Assembly: GCF_036417845.1 (NCBI RefSeq)
Contig: NC_090013.1
Location: forward strand, 191,001-255,000
Reading direction: 5' to 3'
From: Apteryx mantelli
Taxonomy: Eukaryota; Chordata; Aves; Apterygiformes; Apterygidae
DNA: 64,000 bases
This document shows, in pieces, positions 24,601 through 34,000 of this stretch. Both the position numbers and the translations under genes were made by a program. Below the pieces are notes generated by a model, which saw only the letters and a list, made by a program, of their open reading frames with translations, was not told the origin of the DNA and ran no database searches. Within the stretch, counting starts at the first letter, position 1. Every line of letters begins with the position of its first letter.

Positions 24601-27486
24601 CTTCCAGATTCAGCACCGGTTATTAACTAAATGCTGGGGCCTGGAAATCAGAGGAGCAGACCCTGGGAACCCTCCTGCACTCTTCACAGCATCAGGCCGA
24701 TCCCCTTGGAAACCCAAGGGGAATGGCTGAGGCTGTATGGCCAGAGCCAGGGCTCCGGGCGTGGCCTTGCAGTGCACAGCAGCCGTGGGGAGAATGTGGT
24801 GAGACTCGCACTTGAGTAAGTGCAGAGACACCCCACTGAGACATGCTCCAGCCACGACTGCTGTGTGACCCTGTGCAAGTCACCTCTAGACTAGGTCTTT
24901 TCCATTTTATCTAGACAGTCTGGGGCATTTTTGACAAAATCAGTTCTATTTGCAGTGTTTTTTGGCCAGTGTAACCATCAGTGAACAAAGCAGGGTTCTA
25001 TCCCTGTAGTTATAAAAGCCTTGCACTACCTCAGAAAGGAAGGACAATAAATGTCCCTGTTGTTTTAAGGGAACTTGGTGGGGGTCCCCCACCAGCATCA
25101 TTCTCATCAGAATCCCTCGCCTTCAGGCACCAAGTCACTTCAGTCCTAACAACTCCAATCCAGATCGAAAGTGCCAAGCCATAGCAGCTGGGAGAAGATT
25201 CACTGGAAGGGCAGTTTTCAAATGAGGGGGCTTATAAAGAAAGTAATGTTTTAAGAGGTTTATTTGTTTTGCATTCCTCTAATGCAAAGGTGCTGATTTT
25301 TCCTTATTAAGGAGCAGCAACTGCAAGCTTTTCATGAGAGGAAATGGGGATTTTAGCACAGTGACAAAAAAAAAAGAATGTGACCCAGCCCTGGACCTGC
25401 CTATTCAGCTAACTTTCTCCAAGCTGCAGGAGGCTGTCCCTGCCATTCATGGATGTTTGTTTGTGCTAGAGCAGCAGCACACTGGTACCAGAGCTATTAC
25501 AGGAGAGCTGTAATTGTATAGCATGTAACGGGACAGCATAAATGTCCAAGGTAATAAGCAGTCAAGTCCCGGATTAGCAGTGGGCATGTGCAGAAGTTCT
25601 CTGCAGAAGGCAGATGCTTTCCCACCTTAGTCAAACCTCCACTTTTAACTTTTCTTTTTTTAAACTCTGCTACTAATTTTTTCAATCAATCATTTTCACC
25701 CTGCTTGACTTTTACCCCATGGGCTGCATAACATCACAGGACCAATCAAACCTCCACTGGGTGAGTTTAGGGGCATCTGTAGCTCTAACAATCCAAAACT
25801 CCTCTTTAATTTGGGGGGGGGGGGGAGTAGGGAATAATTTAATACAGAATTAGTCTGACAGCAGAAAGCAGATATTGAAATAGCCAAGGAAGGGGGAGAG
25901 CTGTAAATCTGGGATAATTCTAAAAGCTTTAGGGAGAGTCACAAAACTTCAGACCCAGGGAGGGTTGCCCCCCCGGTCAAAACACACTTTACGTTATATT
26001 CAGTAACCAGGCGAGGTGGTTGCCAGGGATTATGGCTTGTGGAATGCAACAGAATCCTGCCCACTGCCAGCGCATACTGTGACTTGCCAGCACGGGATGC
26101 ACCGGCAGCGCCTGGGTCTAGGGCCCAGGTTTATTGCTGGGCAGTAATGCACACCTGGAGTCTTGCTCAGCACAAGACCAAGAACCCAGCGATACCTTAA
26201 CAAAACGCAAGACGAGCGAATGATGCTGTCAGTCCAGGGAGGATAAGGGATGCAAAAAGTCTTGGGAAAATTGCTGGTTTGCATGACATCCTACCACAAC
26301 TAGCGCAGCAGAAAGACTTGAAACTGAAAGTAAAGGAGGTTCTGCCTAACACTGGCCGAAAGACGTCAGGCTTTGGAATCAATATAATAAAAATACAACA
26401 GCTTGATCTAACAAATACACTAAAAACGAGCAATTTCAACCAACCATGTTGCAGCTCTCCAAGAAAGGGAAAAGGCATGAAGAGGGGGCTAAGAATCAGG
26501 GAGTCGCACAGCATCGATATGAAAGGGAGTTTGCTTTCAGAGGCTTCATTTCAGTATTGTTCTAAATCAAACCGTCACTGAATTGCACTACCTCACAACC
26601 AGACCCTCCCAGTGCTCACACACACCAGAGCAGCCTGCCCCAGCACAGCCTTGGTGTGGCAACTTCACAACTGGTCTGCAGACAGATATCCCCGCTCTAG
26701 TTTACAACGTGGGTCAGCAATCCCAGCTATCGTCCATATTTGGGTTGGTCGAAGGCCTACAGACAACAGCCTCACTGTGCATGGTGGAACTGCGTAAAAA
26801 GAGCAAAAGGGAACAGGATGAACTGAGGCACAGAGGATCAAAAGGGACTTGTCCAGGAGGTCCAGGCAGACTAGGGATTGCAGTGTCGGCCTTCCCTGTC
26901 CCTTCACTCAGGGCTCCTGCTAAATCCAGACGCTGCGCACTGTAAGGACAGCACCAGCCCACATAGCCCCAGCTGCTTTGAGGTTGCAAAGATGGCACTT
27001 TGCAACATGCCAGTATCTTGCCAGGGCTTTATCTCCCTCAAAACTGGCAGCACAGAGCCAATCTGAGCAAGGTGGTGCTCCCTGTCCCTTTGTCACATGG
27101 ATAAGGCCAGGGGAAGGAATTGCCTTCCCAAGCCGGGAAGAAATAAGGTAGAGGAGCAGGGAGTGCAGCCGGGGGCACCCGGGCAGTGCAGGGAGCACTC
27201 AGGCAGGGCCACGTGGTCCCTGAGCAACTTATGGGCACAGAGAAACCCCCGGAGCAGACCGGGCGTAGCAACGACGAGGGCTGACAAGCAGCCCTGAGCA
27301 CAGCCTGGCTACCCCGGGCTGGAACCGAGCCCGAGGGTTTGGTCCCCGCACACCGGGGGGCTCCGGAGGCCGGGCCCGGCGTGAGCGTCCCGCTGCCGGG
27401 TCCCGCTCCCCTTCTCTCCAGCACTCACCAAAGCCCAGGACCGGCGTAGCCTGCTGCAGGCAGGACGGAGCCTCTTCCGTCTTCAT
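468..27486 (-). CDS. LMX1-family LIM-homeodomain transcription factor (third LMX1-like paralog), 3' end outside window
   Basis: Six coding exons join in frame: 27486-27429, 22568-22382, 2378-2146, 1634-1477, 1378-1301 and 600-468. They give 282 residues, against about 380-400 for whole LMX1 proteins, so roughly 100 C-terminal residues lie left of the window. Order: short N-terminus, LIM1 (about residues 29-81), LIM2 (about 88-140), acidic/Ser-rich linker, homeodomain (about 180-239), glutamine run. Both LIM domains keep all eight zinc ligands (CX2C, HX2C, CX2C, CX2D). The homeodomain has the WFQNQRAK recognition helix and differs from what I recall of LMX1A/LMX1B by about one residue, whereas the LIM domains differ at many positions. 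LMX1 proteins are nuclear activators that bind AT-rich sites and pattern dorsal neural tube, midbrain and limb. That role here is inferred. Linkage to FBXL12-UBL5-PIN1 differs from both LMX1A and LMX1B. Confidence 0.9.
1301..1378 (-). CDS. LMX1-like exon 5, homeodomain recognition helix
   Basis: A 78-bp exon of exactly 26 codons encodes [16 protein letters not shown] followed by [10 protein letters not shown]. It is bounded by TTTGTGGGCAG and GTGAGT. W, F, N and R of the recognition helix are intact, so DNA binding should be retained. Confidence 0.95.
1477..1634 (-). CDS. LMX1-like exon 4, linker and N-terminal homeodomain
   Basis: The acceptor TTCCATTGCAG has phase 1 and the donor is AAAG/GTATAA. 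The exon encodes [20 protein letters not shown], then [14 protein letters not shown] and onward to the end of homeodomain helix 2 (SKPCRK). The frame is established by joining exons 3 and 5. Other frames across this stretch are shadows. Confidence 0.94.
2146..2378 (-). CDS. LMX1-like exon 3, LIM2 domain
   Basis: The acceptor TTCTTTGCAG restores the split Lys codon and the donor is TCTG/GTGAGG. The exon encodes [10 protein letters not shown] through a full second LIM finger. [14 protein letters not shown] and [15 protein letters not shown] are hallmark LMX1 strings. It ends in a short Pro/Thr/Glu linker. Confidence 0.94.
3525..3905 (-). repeat. Degenerate CR1-type LINE fragment
   Basis: Phrases typical of reptilian CR1 copies occur in order: AATGATCATTTTGTCTGACC, CTCCTGT, a TCACCCAGGGATTCCT block, GGAGAATCCGTCACATC, AATTTCTTATTTCCAATTTG and TTGTCATGCCTTT. 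Recognition is from memory. The orientation assumes this is the complement of the LINE 3' end. Confidence 0.6.
4150..4400. repeat. Possible second CR1-like fragment
   Basis: TTAAGAACATAGGCCTGAC, then AATTCAGTGTCCTGACCCAA and AACTGTTTCCAAG, resembles the AAGAACATAAGAA...CAGTATCCTGTC block of turtle and crocodilian CR1 copies. Heavily diverged. Confidence 0.4.
10965..11070 (+). repeat. MIR/CORE-SINE-like fragment
   Basis: Contains AGCTCTGGGCACATCCCTTA, ACCACTCTTTGCC, GGAATAGGGATAGCAGAACT and GCCCCACTGCAAGGG in MIR order. Confidence 0.55.
11760..11975. repeat. Possible old DNA-transposon-like dispersed repeat
   Basis: TTAAACTGGTGCAAGG, GCTTACACTAGTTATTA, AACCAGTTTAAAAGC and GTTAGTTAAACTTGTGG resemble the tagttaaaccagtgcaa / taaacttgtgtagac phrases of widespread reptilian repeats. 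Low certainty. Confidence 0.3.
15062..15165 (+). repeat. MIR-like fragment (weak)
   Basis: CCTGTTACTTGGGCCATTTA followed by CCTAAGC and a later CAAAACAGAGACATAAAG resembles MIR (tgacYttgggcaagtcacttaac) but is very degraded. Confidence 0.35.
15715..15732 (+). repeat. Poly-G run of 18
   Basis: Eighteen consecutive G in LMX1-like intron 2. Shorter G runs also occur near 12229 and 25814. Confidence 0.9.
18410..18500. repeat. Dispersed amniote repeat fragment
   Basis: AACTTTCAAAAGCACTTAGG, then GTTTTCAAAATTGGC and GTACTTAGGAGC. The alternating TTTTCAAAA / acttaggag pattern is common in turtle and crocodilian genomes. Family name uncertain. Confidence 0.45.
20595..20695 (-). repeat. MIR/CORE-SINE-like fragment
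   Basis: GATTTGCCTAAGGTCACAGA followed by GCCAGTCAGTGGCAGAGGAA is the classic complement of the MIR core (gcccaaggtcacacagc...agtggcagag). Confidence 0.65.
22382..22568 (-). CDS. LMX1-like exon 2, LIM1 domain
   Basis: The acceptor CTGCTGCCCAG gives phase-1 entry and the donor is AAAA/GTAAGT. The exon encodes [13 protein letters not shown] followed by a complete LIM zinc finger: CX2[26 protein letters not shown] and the ending YCKHDYEK are LMX1-like. Residues between the zinc ligands differ from both known paralogs. Confidence 0.93.
24845..24900 (+). repeat. MIR-like fragment
   Basis: CTGTGTGACCCTGTGCAAGT followed by CACCTCTAGAC matches the MIR core motif in forward orientation. Confidence 0.55.
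26805..26875 (-). repeat. MIR-like fragment
   Basis: AACAGGATGAACTGAGGCAC, then AGAGGATC and GGGACTTGTCCAGG, matches the reverse MIR pattern (aaactgaggcacagagagg...acttgcccaagg). Confidence 0.55.
27429..27486 (-). CDS. LMX1-like coding exon 1 (N-terminus)
   Basis: ATG at 27486-27484 begins [12 protein letters not shown], and the exon ends ...VLGFG at a GTGAGT donor in phase 1. MKTEE parallels the internal KMEE of LMX1A/LMX1B. The frame stays open upstream of this ATG for about 490 bp of GC-rich sequence, and an acceptor-like CCGCCCCGCAG lies about 23 bp 5' of it. An upstream coding exon or a longer N-terminus is therefore possible. Confidence 0.65.
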
Positions 27487-29210
27487 GCCGGCGGCCAGCG
27501 CGGGGGCTGCGGGGCGGAGAGGCGCGTTAGAGCTAGCGGAGCCCGGTGGGGCCAGAGCCGAGCCGCAGGGTCCGGCCCCGGCGGGTCGGAGCTGCCCGCG
27601 GTCCTCCGGCGCCGCGGGCGTTTTCCGCGACCCGGAGCCCCGGCGAGCCCCGGCTAACGAACGGCAACGAAATCGTCGCGGTGGTGGCGTGCATCCGCCC
27701 CACTCCGCCCGCTCCCGTTGGGGTAAATACCGACCTCGCCCCCGGCACCCGCCCCGGGCGCCGTGCCCACGCGGAGCCGCGACGACGGCGCCCCGGCCGC
27801 GCTGCCCCCGTCCCGTCGGGACACGGCGGCCCGACGGGGCCCCCCGGTGCCGCGCTCCCGCCGCGCCGCTGCCAGCTCGGGGCAGGTTCGGCGCGGACGG
27901 ACGGGGCGCACGGGGCAGCCCTCGCCAGCCGGGCACCGGCGCCGCGTCCCCGCTCGCCCCGTCCGCGCGCGGCACCTACCGGGGGCGCGGCTGCCCCGCG
28001 CCGGCAGCGGCGGCAGCGGCGGCGGCAGCGGCGGCAGTGGCGCGGCGGGGAGCGGAGCGGGGCGCGACTGTGCGCGGGGCAGAGCGCGCAGCCCCCGCCC
28101 GTGTCCGCGCCCGCGCCCGTGAGCGCCGCCGCCCCCCGCCTCCCCCGGGAGCGCGCCTGAGCCGGCAGCGCGTCGGGGGCCCCATCAAGGCGGGACCCCC
28201 GCGGGCCCCGTCCCCCCCCCGCCCCCGCGCTGGAGCCGGCGGAGCCCGGTGCGCAAAGAGCCCCTGGAGAGGCGATACCGACGGCGCCCCGGCAGCGGCA
28301 GCGCTCCCAAGACAGGGGCTGTCTCCGGCGGCGAGGACGGGGGCCGGCCCGCGGGGCTCCACGGGGACCGGGCCGTCGTGGGGCTTCGCGTCGCCGGTGC
28401 CGTTAACCCGCCGCCGGTTCAGGGTGCACCGCGGGGCTCCCGGGATCCGCAACAGCAGCCGAGGGTTTGCCGCCTCGCCGACAGGGCGGGCGGCGGCGGC
28501 GCGTCCTCCCGCCGTCGGGGCGGCCGTGGCCCCGCTCGGCCCCGGGGGCCCGTTCCGCGGCAGCGGTGGCGGCCCCGGCACGGCGCGGCCGGCCCCGTCG
28601 GCGGGTGGCTGGAGCCCCGCGGCCCCTGGCCCGGGCTCGGCCCGGTTCGATGCCTTTGTCTCTCCCCGGGTTTCGCAAACGAATCCGCCCGCGGCATCGT
28701 CCGGGGAGCGGGGAGAAAACGGGGGGGCGCGGGCTGGAGCGGCGGCCGGGTCTGGCCGGCCGGGCTCGCCTCTGCGAGCCGAAGCGGGCCGGGCCGGGCT
28801 GGACGGGGCGCCACGCTCCCCCGCTTCCAACGCCGCTTCCCGGGACGGGGCCGGGGGCACCCGCGCCTGGGCCGGCGGCAGGTCCGGAGCTCCGGCCGGG
28901 CCCGGGGCCCCGGGCTGGGCCGGGCCCCCGGACCGGGCCGGGCCCCCGGACCGCGCCTGCCCCCGCGGGCCCCATGCGGGCCGGAGGCCGAGGCTCGCGT
29001 TGCGGGAGCGCCCGGTTTAGGCGGCCCCGGTGGGTGCCCGTGGGGTGCGCGGCCGGGGGGTGCCCGCGGCGTTTGCAGGTGCGGGGCCGGGGTGGGCTGG
29101 TGCTTCTGCCCCGCCGGGCCCCAGCGCGGCCCGGCTGGGCAAGTCTGTCTGCCCCGAGTGAAAGGGGGGGAAAGGCAGGGGCTGCCCCGAGCTGCCCGCA
29201 GGCAGGTCTG
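27430..29210 (-). promoter_or_regulatory. CpG island at the 5' end of the LMX1-like gene
   Basis: A very GC- and CpG-rich block covers exon 1 and extends about 1.7 kb upstream. It contains GGC-trinucleotide runs (about 28005-28045) and short tandem GGGCCGGGCCCCCGGACC units (about 28915-28960). Long open frames on both strands here arise from the lack of AT-rich stop codons. This is the expected promoter, with the transcription start not resolved. Confidence 0.7.
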
Positions 29211-30686
29211 AAACCGGCTGACATCCGCTCCCTGCAGTGCGCACACCCGTGCACACACCTCGCACACCTTGCAGTGTGCATGCACACGTACACACATCCA
29301 CTCTCTGCGGTGTGCATGCACACATATGCATACATACACACACACACACACACTCTGTCTCTGGCTTCTTTAGACCAGGGGCCCATCAGAGCTCTCCACC
29401 TCCCAGCATGGTTCAAGCAGAGCCACAGAAGAGCCTGTGCCTGAAACCTGTTTGGCATCACTTTATGCAGCAGCTTGTCTGAGCCGGAACGCTCCAGGCA
29501 CCCTTGTGCAAGCGGAGACGGGCAGTGGTGGGCATGCTGCAGGACAGTCAGTGGGGAACTGTGATGGGAGCGCCCTTCGCCAGGGGCTTGCTCACACCTG
29601 TGTTGGGGAAAGGGGAGTCCAGCCCAGGATCTGGGTGCCGGGGATATGGGAGTCTGACTTAGGCATCTCCATACATCAAAGATGAGCTCAACATCTCTGA
29701 AGAGAGACCGCTGAGGGATTTCAGTACCAAGGTTCAGCATAAGCCTGTCTCATCTTACTAGGTGAATAGACTTGCTTTTATTGCAGATGTAATAACTCTC
29801 GTTTGGATGCTGGGAATGCTGTGATACAATAGGGAAAAAAATGTTCCTTGCAAAAGGCTTTGAGATGGATGGAAGCACAGCTCAAGAATTGGGTGTCGTT
29901 AACTGCTATTAGTCCTTCCCCAGCATTTGCTGTACCTTTGCCAGTCACCAGTGAAGTGACAGGGAGTTGAACGATGATCAAGTTTTGTCTGGTGACAAAC
30001 AAGTACTGGGCAATTTTGTAATGTGAAATCCAAACTGGAAAAAAAAAAAAAAGGAAAAACTATGAAAATGATTTTTTTTTCCTCTGCAGGAAAACCAAAT
30101 CTCATTTCCTGTCCAGCTGCTGCTGTCGCCAGCTCCCGAGACAAACCCTCAGTGTCCTGTGGCTGCCTGGCCTGGATGCTTTGCTTGGCGGCAGGGACCT
30201 GATCCAGGAGGGAGCAGAATCTTTGGGTAAGAGCAGCCCCAACTCCAAGGGAGGCAACAGCAGGCTGCGGAGCTAGTGCGGCAGAGTTGCAGTTCGAGAT
30301 GCAGCTCTGTCGCTAACACCAAACCCCTTTCGGAGCAGGAGGGGTTCACGGTGGAGGCACCTCTGCTGTCCCCCCCCCTCAGATGCGGTTCGGCAATGTC
30401 ATAGCCTGTTCCAAGCTGCCAGCCCCTGATGCTCCCGAGGGAGAGCTGCCCCAGGCCTGTCCCAAGGACTCTGCATTGGGTGACACCCCCCCCAACACAC
30501 TCTGCCCCACTTGCGCCCAGCCTGCTGCGTGCTCCTGCCAAGGGTGCTGTCCTTCAGCTTGGCTGCTGACGCACGTGACATCTGTGTCTGCTGCAGTCCC
30601 AGCTCCCCCCCACCCCACTCGCACATGCAAGCACACCTAGAAACAAAGAGGCCATTTTAACCAGTGCTCCAGAGCAATAATTGTCC
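29211..30686. other. Intergenic between LMX1-like promoter and lectin 3' end
   Basis: No gene is supported. The stretch begins with a CA-rich microsatellite, then unique sequence with an A run near 30039-30053. It separates two genes in the same orientation. Confidence 0.6.
29225..29352. repeat. Compound CA/GTGTGCATG microsatellite
   Basis: About three imperfect units, each starting CTGCRGTGTGCATGCACAC-like, lead into an uninterrupted CA dinucleotide run. It is a simple repeat outside genes. Confidence 0.8.
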
Positions 30687-30692
30687 TTTATT
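30687..30692 (-). terminator. Poly(A) signal AATAAA of hepatic lectin
   Basis: TTTATT on the plus strand reads AATAAA on the minus strand about 240 bp after the lectin stop codon. It sets a short 3' UTR. Confidence 0.7.
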
Positions 30693-30932
30693 AAGCTGAG
30701 CTCCTTGTGGAGAACCAGGACTCCTCCGATGTTGCTTAGGACCATTAAAGTCCATCTTTGTCCTTCCTCATGACAGAGTGGTTCCCACTGGCTGAGAGGA
30801 GCCAGCAGAAAATGGACACTTGGATAGCATAAATTAAGAAGAGAAAGGAACATCCATGGTGTTGGAGCAGAGGATGTTGCCTTCAGGCGCAGCTCGGGTT
30901 GGGTGCAGCATGCTGGCTTTGCTCAACACCCT

Positions 30933-31068
30933 TCAGGTGGGCACAGGCTTTTCGCAGATGTAGTAGCACTCATAGGTGCAGTAGACATCGTTCCACTGCC
31001 CGAAGTTCCAGAGGTGGGCACAGTTCTCGTTGCTGCCGCTGTTGTTGGGCTCTCCTTCCTTCCAGAAT
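30933..31068 (-). CDS. Hepatic lectin exon 6, calcium/sugar site and C-terminus
   Basis: The exon encodes FWKEGEPNNSGSNENCAHLW followed by GQWNDVYCTYECYYICEKPV and PT, then a stop. EPN and WND are the calcium-2/sugar ligands. Confidence 0.93.
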
Positions 31069-34000
31069 CTGAGAAGAGAGGGAACCACAGGGAGCAGGGG
31101 CAGACATCCCAGAGCTTGGCCTAAGTGGTGCTGCTTTCCCTGCCACTGGGAGGGGGGGTGGGCACTAGCTAAAATAATCCAATTTTAGACGGCTTTAGAT
31201 GCCAGTTCATGTCTCTGATACCACATGAGACCTGGTGTAAGTGCCTGTCCCACACTGCTTCCCAAGGCTTCCCTTGGTGGGCACAGAGCAAAGCAGGGAA
31301 ACCCAGGCTGCAAGTGCCTTTGAGCTGATATGGAGGTGTGCACAGGTGGGGACGGTGCCTGCTGTTCTAGGGTGCGGGCATGGCAGAGTGGGTCAGGCTG
31401 GCACTCACGTGAATGTGGTTTTGTAGTCAGTCCCGTCAATCCATTCCCATTCCCCTTCCAAGTTCTCATCTGTGAGCCCAATCCAGAAGCGTTCGTTCCT
31501 TGTCCTGAACATGACAAAATTCTGCAGCAGGGAGACGGATCAGGAGGGAAAGCTCCAGGAAACAGTTCCTCATGTGAACAGGCTCAGGGCAGTGGGAGCT
31601 CTGCATTTGGCTATTCATTTGCAATGTGGAGGAGTGGGAAGGTACCGGCGGGACAGGATCTTTGCTGTGTCTAAGCATCCCGCACGTGAGAGAAACCTGG
31701 GACGCCCAAGCTGGGCATGCAGCAGGCAGGCGGAGCGAGTTGTGCCTGCTCTCTGCTGGCTGCTGCAGAGGATAACAGCAGGCACCTGCTGTGGGCTGCT
31801 CCAGCCGCCCGGCGAGAGGCTGAAGCCAGTGTGCACAGGGTGAGAGCACCAAACAAGGATGGTACTGGGGGGTTCTGCAGGAGGCCAGGGCTGCAGACAG
31901 GACTCGGGCGAGCCTGGGCCTTCTTGGCTAGTGCTGGGGTGTTTACCTGCTTGGCGTGGCTGTCAATGATAGCCAGCTGTGAATGCATCTCTTCACACTG
32001 AGCCTTTGCCTTGTGCCAGCTCATTCTACGCAGGGAGAAGTAGTAACATTTTCTGTCAAAGTATTCCCACTCTCTGGATCCAGGACCACAGGGAAACACT
32101 GGAAAAAGGAAGGAGTGAGGGAAATCAGAGAGCCTGCTGCAGGCAGTTGTTTCGATCCTCACCAGACTCACCCCAACATGAGGGTTTTCCTAGCTGTGTT
32201 GCATTGCCGAACACTGACTGGTATAGACACAATGGCATGACCCTGAAGCCTGATATATATTGGATTCCCGTGAATGTGGCAACTGGCACCAAAAAAGGCT
32301 CCTACTGCAGGGAAGATTTGCTTTTTTCTAAAACATAATAGTGTAAGATGTCTGGAAACCAGACTCCAAAGCAAACAAACATAGCTGAAGCCAGAAGCCC
32401 TTGTGCTGGTCTGTGAGGCCATGCAAATCAGAAGAGATGATCACAGAGCCCTCTTAGCAGCTGCTAGAAGACCCCTCAGCAAGGGAGCCAGAGGACGTCT
32501 GCAAGACAGCGCAGGTGCTGCTTGGCACCAGCGAATCCAGAAGGGACAAGCACTGTGCACAGCCTTAGCAAAGGAAATGCAGAGCAGGAACACTACATTG
32601 GCAATTTAGGGGGATTGCAGAAGGGAGAAAGCTTGGAAGAAGCAGATTGTAAGCAGGATCCCTTTGTGGTCTTAGGTAGCACTCAGGACTTACACAGGAA
32701 ATCCGTGCCAGAATAGTTCCGTTTCCGTTCCAGGTGCACCTCATGGAGTTTAGAAGAAAGGGCTGAAACTGTTATGAGAAAGAGAGAGAGAGAGAGATGC
32801 TGGGTTATTGGTTGCATTGTTTGCATTACCCGTGCATTGACTACCTGCAAGCACATCACCCATCAAGACTAGAGACCTATTCTGTTCTGGCTTGTTTAAC
32901 CTGCTGGGGATGCTTCCTTCCGGCAGGCTGCAGGGCAAAGGAATCTCAGGACACAACGCACTGGCTTGTAGCCTGGAGTAGCTGGAGACTGCAGCATGGA
33001 CTTCAGCAGTCCCTGCATGGGACAGTCTGGGTGTCCCTCTCCTTACACAACCCTCTCCTATGCGAGCTAAGGCATGCTCTGCCTCGCTGCAGATCTGCAA
33101 ACACCCTTGTGGGGCTGTGCTCGAATGACCACGTGTCTGAGCTGGCAGCTGTCCTTCCTGTGCACCTTCTTGCTCAGGTCTCAGCAAAGCCTGTGAGCCC
33201 CTGTCAGGTGGTGATAGCACCATGCACGTGCACAAGGCTGTCTCCCATCCTTCAAGGGAGGCTCTGTCCCATCACGGGTCCATACAGAGTCTGTGCACAG
33301 TGACTCCTGGTTTGGGCTGTTGCAATATGGGTTACAAGGACCTACAGGGATCTATAGTGCGTAAGTGTGCACTTAGACCTCATATATCTTTTGGTCCTAC
33401 CTGTCTAATTAATTAGCATGAGATTAAACACCCCTTCAAAGACGTCACAGTACCTCTGGAGAGTGACACAGCAAACAGGGTGATGATCAGCAAGAAAGAG
33501 AGTGCCAGTAGCAAGTATACTGTGAAAAAGGATCTCAGCTTCTGCTGGAAAAAGTTTCTGTCTTTAAAACAAACACAGAAACAGATGTGAAAATATTCCT
33601 TCCGATAACTGGATTAGTTTGAGTTTCATAGCTTCTGTGGTTCCATTTATAAGAGGGTTAATAAATAACCTGCAATGGTTTACTGTTTGCTATAGAAACC
33701 AAGAATTTGATTATAATGCTCAAAACCATCTATAGCACAGCGGACTAATAGCTATCATAGACTTGCACTGTATGTGCAAGGGATGTGGCCTTGTTAAAGG
33801 GAAGGGCAGATGATCTGCCAATTGCCACACAAACAAAACAAAAAGCCAAAGCTTCCTCCAAAGAAATTATAACCTTACACCACATATTTCAAAACATAAC
33901 ATGTTTCTAAACCCTACTGGCTATCTATTAACCCTTTTCAAAAGGGAGGACTCTTCCCTATCCCTAGCTGATGTCAGGTGCCCTTCTCTCCCCTTGGGGG

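Larger units (their letters stand above)
22569..27428 (-). other. LMX1-like intron 1, non-coding
   Basis: A 4.9-kb intron bounded by GTGAGT and CTGCCCAG. It contains MIR-like fragments near 24850-24890 and 26808-26870 and a G run at about 25814-25825. No coding exon is supported. Confidence 0.75.

Noticed and set aside
27485-29020. 511-codon plus-strand open frame (and similar frames on both strands)
   Set aside because: It lies in a CpG island where stop codons are rare. The composition is Pro/Arg/Gly/Ala noise with no domain, and frames overlap on both strands.
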